DNA of 11,714 bases, from the NCBI GenBank assembly GCA_039796935.1, contig JBDKIV010000242.1, positions 1-11,714 of the forward strand, in the 5' to 3' direction. Shown in pieces: positions 6,906 through 11,714 of this stretch. Position 1 is the stretch's first letter. Each line of letters opens with the position of its first letter. The position numbers were made by a program, and so were the translations under genes. Below the pieces are notes generated by a model. It worked only from the letters and a program-made list of their open reading frames with translations. It was not told where the DNA came from and did not search any database. This DNA is from VFMC01 sp039796935. GTDB lineage: Bacteria > Actinomycetota > Acidimicrobiia > Acidimicrobiales > Ilumatobacteraceae.

Positions 6906-7217
6906 ATGTATGCAGTCATCGAATCCGGCAACAAGCAGGCCCGTGTCACCGAAGGTCAGCAGATCCATGTCGATCTGCTCGACGCCGACCAGGGTGCCGA
7001 ACTGGCACTCACCCCCGTCTTGGTGGTCGACGGCGACACCGTCCTGGCAACCCCCGATGAACTGCGTGGTGCTTCGGTCACCGCGAAGGTCGTGGGTCTC
7101 GCCAAGGGTCCCAAGATCGACGGGTTCACGTACAAGCGTCGCACCAACCAGCGCCGTCGTTACGGCCACCGCCAGCAATACACCGTCGTCGAGATCACCT
7201 CGATCAAGAAGGGCTGA
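6906..7217 (+). CDS. rplU: 50S ribosomal protein bL21
   Basis: bL21 binds 23S rRNA in the large subunit. The 103-residue product has normal length and the family landmarks: the start MYAVIESGNKQARV, the central VLVVDGDTVLATP, and the basic C-terminal FTYKRRTNQRRRYGHRQQY followed by TVVEITSIKKG. The start is fixed by homology to the conserved N-terminus and lies about 5 bases after the predicted transcription start. Five bases separate its stop from rpmA, and its last codons provide the rpmA ribosome site, so the two proteins are probably made in step. Confidence 0.97.
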   Translation: MYAVIESGNKQARVTEGQQIHVDLLDADQGAELALTPVLVVDGDTVLATPDELRGASVTAKVVGLAKGPKIDGFTYKRRTNQRRRYGHRQQYTVVEITSIKKG

Positions 7218-7222
7218 CCGAA

Positions 7223-7477
7223 ATGTCGAAGACCAAAGGTGGCGGGTCAACCCGCAACGGACGTGACTCCAACGCTCAGCGTCTCGGTGTGAAGGTGTTC
7301 GGGGGGTCGTCGCTGACCGCTGGAACCATCATCGTGCGCCAGCGCGGCACCAAGTTCCATCCCGGCAAGAATGTCGGTATCGGTGGCGACGACACGCTGT
7401 TCGCCCTCGTCGACGGCTCGGTGTCGTTCGGTGAGCGCAAAGGACGCAAGGTCGTCGACGTCATCCCGTCGGCCTGA
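7223..7477 (+). CDS. rpmA: 50S ribosomal protein bL27
   Basis: bL27 reaches with its N-terminus toward the peptidyl-transferase centre. The 84-residue product matches the family throughout: KGGGSTRNGRDSNAQRLGVK, then IIVRQRGTKFHPGKNVG, then DDTLFALVDGSVSFGERKG. The N-terminus is MSKTKGGG rather than the common MAHKKGGG. It has no cleavable pre-sequence of the kind seen in Firmicutes. The ribosome site GAAGGG (7208-7213) lies inside the end of rplU, 9 bases before the ATG. Only 11 bases follow before deoC, with no terminator, so read-through into deoC-deoA is likely. Confidence 0.97.
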   Translation: MSKTKGGGSTRNGRDSNAQRLGVKVFGGSSLTAGTIIVRQRGTKFHPGKNVGIGGDDTLFALVDGSVSFGERKGRKVVDVIPSA

Positions 7478-7488
7478 ACCGGGTCGAC

Positions 7489-8262
7489 ATGCCCGTTGCG
7501 AGCGACGCTCGCCGGGTCCTGGCACTCGTCGACCTCACCGATCTCGGTGAGGCCCCGACCGCCGAGGCCATCACTCAACTCTGCCGCCGCGCGACCGGTT
7601 CACACGGGTCGACGGCGGCAGTGTGCGTGTGGCCCCGGTTCGTCGCCCAGGCCAAAGCGTTGCTGGCGAGCAGCGGCGTCCGAGTGGCGACGGTGGTCAA
7701 CTTCCCGGACGGTGGCAGCGACGCCGACCTCGTGGTGGCCGAGACGCGTGCGGCGCTCGCCGCCGGAGCCGATGAGATCGATCTGGTCATGCCGTACCGA
7801 GCTTTCCTCGCAGGGCATGACGACGTGGTCGTGACGGTTCTCGACAGGGTGCGGGCATGTGTGGTCGGACCTGCTCGGCTGAAGGTGATCCTCGAGACGG
7901 GGGCCCATCCCGACCGCGACTCGATCGCTCGAGCAACGGTGTTGGCGATCGACCATGGCGCCGACTTCGTGAAGACCTCCACCGGGAAGACCTCGGTCTC
8001 GGCGACACCCGACGCCGTCCGAACGATGCTCGAGGTGATCCGCGGTTCGGGGCGTGCTGTCGGCATCAAACCGTCGGGAGGGATCCGCACGCTCGATGAC
8101 GCCCGTGCCTATCTCGCGATCGCCGATGACGTGATGGGCGCGTCTTGGGCGACGCCGGAGACCTTTCGATTCGGGGCGAGCGGCCTGCTCGATGCACTCG
8201 AGTCGGCCATCGAGGGTGCCGGGGACGGATTCGATCCGGGCGCTGTGGGGGACGGCTACTGA
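7489..8262 (+). CDS. deoC: Deoxyribose-phosphate aldolase
   Basis: DeoC splits 2-deoxyribose-5-phosphate into acetaldehyde and glyceraldehyde-3-phosphate in the cytosol, the last step of deoxynucleoside breakdown. It is a class I (Schiff-base) TIM-barrel aldolase. The 257-residue protein shows the family blocks in order: VCVWPRFV, VATVVNFPDGG, ADEIDLVMPY with D98, LKVILETG, DFVKTSTGK with K162 as the Schiff-base lysine, VGIKPSGGIRT with K194, and FRFGASGLL. D98, K162 and K194 correspond to E. coli D102, K167 and K201. Length equals the usual ~255. The ATG at 7489 has no clear ribosome site, so translation may depend on ribosomes arriving from rpmA 11 bases upstream. Two bases separate it from deoA. 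DeoB, which would feed it from DeoA, is not in the window. Confidence 0.96.
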   Translation: MPVASDARRVLALVDLTDLGEAPTAEAITQLCRRATGSHGSTAAVCVWPRFVAQAKALLASSGVRVATVVNFPDGGSDADLVVAETRAALAAGADEIDLVMPYRAFLAGHDDVVVTVLDRVRACVVGPARLKVILETGAHPDRDSIARATVLAIDHGADFVKTSTGKTSVSATPDAVRTMLEVIRGSGRAVGIKPSGGIRTLDDARAYLAIADDVMGASWATPETFRFGASGLLDALESAIEGAGDGFDPGAVGDGY

Positions 8263-8264
8263 TC

Positions 8265-9602
8265 ATGTTGCCGCAAGAGATCATCCGCGTGAAGAGAGAT
8301 GGTGGTCGTCTGTCGGCCGATCAGATCGGAGCGTTCGTCGATGGGCTCACTTCCGGCTCGGTGGCAGATGCTCAGGCGGGCGCATTCGCCATGGCGGTGT
8401 ACTTCCGCGGGATGGATGTCGACGAAGCCGTTGCGCTGACCCGGGCGATGACGCGCAGCGGTAGGCAACTGACCTGGGATCTCGACGGGCCGGTGGTCGA
8501 CAAGCACTCGACCGGCGGGGTGGGGGACACCGTCAGCCTCATGCTGGCGCCGATCGTGGCCGCCTGTGGCGGCTTCGTCCCGATGATCTCGGGGCGGGGA
8601 CTCGGCCACACCGGTGGTACCTACGACAAGTTCGAGTCGATCCCGGGCTACCGCGCGACGCCCACGATGTCGGAGTTCCAGCGGGTGGTGCGCAAGGTCG
8701 GCTGCGCGGTCATCGGTCAGACCTCCGATCTCGCCCCCGCCGACAAGCGGCTGTACGCGATCCGCGACGTCACGGCGACGGTCGAGAGCATTCCGCTCAT
8801 CACGGCGTCGATCCTGTCGAAGAAGCTTGCCGCCGGTCTCGACGCCCTCGTGATGGACGTCAAGTTCGGCAACGGAGCCTTCATGCAGACACTGCCCGAC
8901 GCGAGTCGGCTGGCAGCGAGCATCGCCGATGTCGCCGCCGGAGCGGGCACGCCGACGACCGCGTTGATCACCGACATGGACCAGCCGCTGTCGGACACGG
9001 CGGGCAACGCACTCGAGGTTGCCTCTGCGATCGAATACCTGACCGGGATTCGCCGCGAACCACGCATGCACGACCTGGTGGTGGCGCTGGCAGCAGAGAT
9101 GCTCGTCCTGGGCGGACTCGCGGCGAGTGTCGAGCTGGGCCGGACAGCGGCTCAGCAGGTCCTCGACGACGGACGCGCAGCCGAGCGGTTCGGCGCGATG
9201 GTCCGGACGCTCGGTGGTCCACGGGACCTGGTGACGAGTCCGTGGCGGCATCTCGAGCGCGCCCCGCTCGTCGCCGATGTGTATGCCGCTGCCGAGGATG
9301 TCGACGGTTCTCCGCGCGGCCGGGTGGTGACTCGGATCGACACGCGTCTGGTCGGTCTCGCCGTGGTGGAGTTGGGTGGCGGTCGATCACGGCCACAGGA
9401 TTCGATCGATCACGCGGTCGGCCTGACCGCCCTCGCCCCGATCGGTTCGCGCGTCGACAGCGCCCGTCCGTTGGCGACGGTCCATGCGAGGAACGAGGCG
9501 GGACTGCATCGTGCGGCCGCATCGTTGAGGGCTGCGTACTCCTTCGGATCTCGTGCTCGCGTGCAACGGCCGGTGGTTCGAAGCCGCATACAACGCCTCT
9601 GA
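8265..9602 (+). CDS. deoA: Thymidine / pyrimidine-nucleoside phosphorylase
   Basis: The enzyme cleaves thymidine and deoxyuridine (and uridine, if it is the broader Pdp type) with phosphate, giving the base and (deoxy)ribose-1-phosphate. The 445-residue protein has the phosphate-binding loop K80-H-S-T-G-G-V-G-D88, the family signature from S109 (SGRGLGHTGGTYDKFES), LYAIRDVTATVESIPLIT with R167, and ASILSKK with S182 and K186. These match the E. coli DeoA active-site residues R171, S186 and K190. The signature has Phe where Leu, Ile or Val is usual (DKFE), a mild variation. The C-terminal swivel domain is complete. The ATG at 8265, two bases after the deoC stop, was chosen over an in-frame upstream start at 8145 that would overlap deoC by 118 bases. 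Thymidine-only and broad specificity cannot be told apart here. Confidence 0.94.
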   Translation: MLPQEIIRVKRDGGRLSADQIGAFVDGLTSGSVADAQAGAFAMAVYFRGMDVDEAVALTRAMTRSGRQLTWDLDGPVVDKHSTGGVGDTVSLMLAPIVAACGGFVPMISGRGLGHTGGTYDKFESIPGYRATPTMSEFQRVVRKVGCAVIGQTSDLAPADKRLYAIRDVTATVESIPLITASILSKKLAAGLDALVMDVKFGNGAFMQTLPDASRLAASIADVAAGAGTPTTALITDMDQPLSDTAGNALEVASAIEYLTGIRREPRMHDLVVALAAEMLVLGGLAASVELGRTAAQQVLDDGRAAERFGAMVRTLGGPRDLVTSPWRHLERAPLVADVYAAAEDVDGSPRGRVVTRIDTRLVGLAVVELGGGRSRPQDSIDHAVGLTALAPIGSRVDSARPLATVHARNEAGLHRAAASLRAAYSFGSRARVQRPVVRSRIQRL

Positions 9603-9647
9603 ACCCTTCGGCGGCCGAGCGAAGGATTCACCCCGGGCCGGCCTGGG
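9601..9647 (+). terminator. Tandem hairpins after deoA, candidate terminator without a T-run
   Basis: The first hairpin pairs GAACCCTTCG (9601-9610) with CGAAGGATTC (9620-9629): nine of ten positions match around a 9-base loop, and it begins within the deoA stop codon. The second pairs CCCGGG (9632-9637) with CCTGGG (9642-9647) around a CCGG loop, with one G-U pair. No T-run follows, which is common in actinobacterial terminators. They would end the rplU-rpmA-deoC-deoA transcript, fully or in part, before the next small gene. Confidence 0.5.
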
Positions 9648-9658
9648 TATGGGGTTGC

Positions 9659-9961
9659 ATGAGCGAGTTCAGGTGTTCGCTGACCGTGGTGTTCGCCGAG
9701 CGAGAGGACGATCGCATCGTCGTGGATGGCGTGATCGATCATCCGATCCGTGACCGGTGCGGTCCCGTGTCGTTCGCACTTGCCGGCGATCGACTGCCAC
9801 CCGGGCCGGTCGACCCCTTCGCCGACTGGGCAGCGACCGGAGAGTCGATCGACCTGACGGTGGTCCACCACGGCGATGTGGTGTGGCTGCTGTTTCGCGG
9901 CGACGATGCATCTGCGGTGTGCCTGACCGACCACTGCTCGGTCGGGGCGTTCTTCGAGTGA
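9659..9961 (+). CDS. Hypothetical protein of 100 residues
   Basis: I do not recognise this family. The product is small, acidic and soluble-looking, with no signal peptide or membrane segment. It alternates short hydrophobic beta-like stretches (CSLTVVFA, RIVVDGVI, VSFALAGD, IDLTVVHHGDVVWLLF) with polar turns and ends DHCSVGAFFE. Four cysteines are spread along it without a metal-binding CxxC pattern. Codon third positions are mostly G or C, as in its neighbours, which supports a real gene. The ATG at 9659 has only a weak GGGG (9651-9654) before it. It lies 56 bases after deoA, behind the tandem hairpins, and converges with the dgt-like gene with 17 bases between their stops. Nothing in the sequence ties it to nucleotide metabolism apart from position. 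Confidence 0.6.
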   Translation: MSEFRCSLTVVFAEREDDRIVVDGVIDHPIRDRCGPVSFALAGDRLPPGPVDPFADWAATGESIDLTVVHHGDVVWLLFRGDDASAVCLTDHCSVGAFFE

Positions 9962-9978
9962 GGGCGGCCCGTGGCTGA

Positions 9979-11100
9979 TCAGAGCCGTCGAACGGGGCTG
10001 TCGATACCTCGAGGGAGCCGATCGGCCGGCCAGCCGAGGACGTCGAGTGCGGTCTGGAAGGCGAAGCGGTCGGTCATTCCTGCCACGTAGGTCACGACGG
10101 CCCGAACTCGTTGGTCGTCGTCGAGATCGGGGTCGAGGCCGAGGTGCCGGGGGTGTTCGACCAGGTGGTCGACGAGCGCACGAAGGACGGCGATCACCGC
10201 TGCACCCTGCTCGATCGAGGCGGGTCGCTTGTAGATCCGTTCGTAGTTGAACGACCGAAGATCGGCCAATGCCTCGGCATGTCGGGCATCGATGCCGATG
10301 ATCCCTCGCTCGCTGATCGAACGGACCAGAGCCCCGATGAGGGCTCGCAACTGTCGAGGCCGGGTGACGCCCAGGACCTGTGTGACCGATCGAGGCAGAT
10401 CATCGATCGAGACGATGCCTGCGCCCACGGCATCTTCGAGGTCGTGGGCGCAGTACGCGTACCGATCGGCCCAGCTGACGACAGCTCCTTCGGGGGTCAT
10501 GGGCGTCGGGAGCGACCACGAGTGGTTACGGATGCCGTCGATGGTCTCGGCGCAGAGGTTGAGTGGCTGCAGCACGACCTCGGCACCCCAGACAGCGTGG
10601 TGGTACCCCTCGGGGATGTACGGGTCGAACGCATCCTCGCTCGCGTGTCCGCCAGGCCCGTGACCGCAGTCGTGCCCGAGCGCGATCGCCTCGGTGAGGG
10701 CAACGTTGAGTCCCACGGCTCGAGAGACGGCGGTGGCGACCTGTGCGACCTCGAGCGCATGGGTGAGCCGAGTCCGCTGATGGTCGGCGGGAAAGACGAA
10801 GACCTGCGTCTTGCCAGCGAGGCGACGGAACGCCGTCGAATGCAGGATCCGGTCGCGGTCACGCTCGAAACAGGTCCGGAGCGGGTCGGGTGCCTCCTCG
10901 ACGCGTCGATCGCCGCCCCCGAACGACAGCGTCGCCCCCTCGGCCAACGTTGTCTGCTCGAGTGCTTCGCGCTGCTCGCGAGCGAGCAACCGCGGTTCGA
11001 CACGAGGGGGAGGACCATGACGGTGGGCGAGCACGATGCCTTCGTCGAGACGGTGGCCGCGCATCGTGCCCGCCCACTCGATCTGACGCTCGGTGCTCAT
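9979..11100 (-). CDS. dgt: HD-domain deoxynucleoside triphosphate triphosphohydrolase, dgt-like
   Basis: Enzymes of this family hydrolyse dNTPs to deoxynucleoside plus triphosphate and so control dNTP pools. The 373-residue protein (normal length) contains the family entry motif RTCFERDRDRILHSTAFRRL, followed by AGKTQVF and RTRLTHALEVAQ. The metal ligands are H114, H143-D144 and D212 (WADRYAYCAHDLEDA). The loop after HD reads HDCGHGPGGHASE rather than the usual HDxGHxPFGHxGE, and the block normally like F-x-HN-x-Q reads YHHAVWGAEVV, so substrate choice or regulation may differ from characterised enzymes. The ATG at 11100 is preferred to a TTG at 11106. A TACCCT box ends 7 bases before it, suggesting a leaderless transcript. 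It is divergent from obgE and convergent with the 100-residue gene. The family call is strong; dGTP preference is not shown. Confidence 0.88.
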   Translation of the reverse strand: MSTERQIEWAGTMRGHRLDEGIVLAHRHGPPPRVEPRLLAREQREALEQTTLAEGATLSFGGGDRRVEEAPDPLRTCFERDRDRILHSTAFRRLAGKTQVFVFPADHQRTRLTHALEVAQVATAVSRAVGLNVALTEAIALGHDCGHGPGGHASEDAFDPYIPEGYHHAVWGAEVVLQPLNLCAETIDGIRNHSWSLPTPMTPEGAVVSWADRYAYCAHDLEDAVGAGIVSIDDLPRSVTQVLGVTRPRQLRALIGALVRSISERGIIGIDARHAEALADLRSFNYERIYKRPASIEQGAAVIAVLRALVDHLVEHPRHLGLDPDLDDDQRVRAVVTYVAGMTDRFAFQTALDVLGWPADRLPRGIDSPVRRL

Positions 11101-11156
11101 GGCCAAGAGGGTACCGAATGGGTGCCATGCCGTACCGGTAGCCTCGCAAGGTCACT
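11101..11156. promoter_or_regulatory. Divergent promoter region between dgt and obgE
   Basis: The 56 bases serve two head-to-head genes. On the minus strand TACCCT (11113 down to 11108) lies 7 bases before the dgt ATG. On the plus strand TAGCCT (11139-11144) lies 12 bases before the obgE ATG. Both fit TAnnnT -10 boxes, and neither has a recognisable TTGACA partner at 16-18 bases. Both transcripts would be leaderless or nearly so; obgE also has a weak AAGG (11148-11151). The hexamer GTACCG occurs twice, at 11111-11116 and 11132-11137, 21 bases apart on the same face of the helix, and could be a regulator site; this is speculative. Confidence 0.45.
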
Positions 11157-11714
11157 ATGAGCGAGTTCGTCGACGAGGTCCAACTGAATGTCCGGGCGGG
11201 CGACGGCGGTGCGGGCTGCGTCTCGTTCCGACGCGAGGGTCCCGTGGCATTCGGCGGCCCGAACGGGGGCGACGGTGGCGACGGTGGCGACGTATGGCTG
11301 GTCGCCGACCGCAACGTGTCGTCGCTCATCGCATTCCGTGACCATCCCCACCGTCGAGCAGCCAATGGCGTGCACGGCAAGGGCAAGGATCAGCACGGCC
11401 GGCGCGGCGAGGCCCTCGAGGTGCCGGTGCCCGAGGGAACCGTTGCCTACGACATGTACTCCGGCGAACTGCTCGCCGATCTCGCCAATCACGGCGACCG
11501 ATGGTTGGCTGCCGCCGGTGGCCGTGGCGGCCGCGGCAATGCGAAGTTCTGGTCGAACAAGCGTCGTGCCCCCACGTTCGCCGAACAGGGTGAGCACGGC
11601 GACGAGCAGTGGCTCCGCCTCGAACTCAAGTTGATGGCCGACGTGGCGCTGGTCGGATTTCCGAATGTCGGCAAGAGCACGCTGATCAGTGTCGTCAGCG
11701 CAGCACGACCGAAG
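11157..11714 (+). CDS. obgE: GTPase Obg/CgtA, N-terminal part (runs off the window)
   Basis: Obg is a GTPase tied to late 50S subunit assembly and stress signalling. The visible 186 residues hold the complete glycine-rich Obg fold: FVDEVQLNVRAGDGGAGCVS, GGPNGGDGGDGGDVWLVAD, the GTVAYD segment, and AAGGRGGRGNAKF. The start of the G domain follows (LRLELKLMADVALVGF), with the P-loop G167-F-P-N-V-G-K173-S174. The frame stays open to the last base. The ATG at 11157 fits the conserved family N-terminus. In many bacteria obgE lies directly behind rplU-rpmA; here deoC, deoA, a small gene and a reversed dgt-like gene intervene, so obgE needs its own promoter, and a candidate lies just upstream. Confidence 0.97.
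   Translation, partial: MSEFVDEVQLNVRAGDGGAGCVSFRREGPVAFGGPNGGDGGDGGDVWLVADRNVSSLIAFRDHPHRRAANGVHGKGKDQHGRRGEALEVPVPEGTVAYDMYSGELLADLANHGDRWLAAAGGRGGRGNAKFWSNKRRAPTFAEQGEHGDEQWLRLELKLMADVALVGFPNVGKSTLISVVSAARPK

Noticed and set aside
5219..6949. 576-codon open frame on the minus strand
   Set aside because: Antisense to the RNase E/G core and the rplU promoter; no domain seen.
8145..8264. Longer deoA start overlapping deoC
   Set aside because: It would overlap deoC by 118 bases and add 40 Arg/Gly-rich residues ahead of the normal family start at MLPQEIIR.
9979..11100. dgt-like gene as part of an anti-phage system
   Set aside because: No partner defence gene, mobile element or recombinase is nearby; the setting is core metabolism and ribosome genes.
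10111..11160. 349-codon open frame on the plus strand
   Set aside because: Antisense to the dgt-like gene, which carries the HD motifs in order on the other strand; this frame has no family pattern.

Overview
The window comes from a high-GC chromosome, very probably an actinobacterium and perhaps of class Acidimicrobiia. Three things point there: strong G/C preference at third codon positions, Thr-run linkers in an exported protein, and short TAnnnT-to-ATG distances that suggest leaderless transcripts. This placement is an inference from sequence style, not from a search. Almost every gene is core housekeeping. I see no mobile element, CRISPR array, tRNA or rRNA.

Bases 1-4588 are the elongasome cluster mreC (5' end missing), mreD, mrdA (PBP2) and rodA, all on the + strand. 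They are packed as one operon: mreC and mreD overlap by 8 bases, mreD and mrdA are 42 bases apart with a perfect 8-bp hairpin between them, and mrdA and rodA are 10 bases apart. MreC and MreD organise the complex, RodA polymerises glycan and PBP2 cross-links it. MreC carries an unusual Thr-rich insertion of about 85 residues.

Bases 4589-7477 hold an RNase E/G gene with its own promoter and a foldable leader of about 96 bases, then rplU and rpmA (ribosomal proteins bL21 and bL27) behind a promoter that starts only a few bases before the rplU ATG. The RNase has a disordered N-terminal extension of about 275 residues with a duplicated basic motif, and it stops just after the Zn-link.

Bases 7478-9602 carry deoC and deoA, tightly linked behind rpmA. 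A pair of hairpins follows, then a 100-residue protein I cannot assign (9659-9961). A convergent gene for a divergent HD-domain dNTP triphosphohydrolase (dgt-like, minus strand) comes next. From 11157 the Obg GTPase gene runs off the window. In many bacteria obgE directly follows rpmA. Here a deoxynucleotide-breakdown set sits between them: Dgt would turn dNTPs into deoxynucleosides, DeoA would release deoxyribose-1-phosphate, and DeoC would cleave deoxyribose-5-phosphate. The connecting mutase DeoB is not in the window.

The points most worth a second look are the switch-like leader of the RNase gene, the MreC insertion, the dNTP-catabolism genes inside the ribosomal-protein/obg locus, the variant HD motif of the dNTPase, and the paired cysteines of PBP2. 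I found no convincing new multi-gene system.
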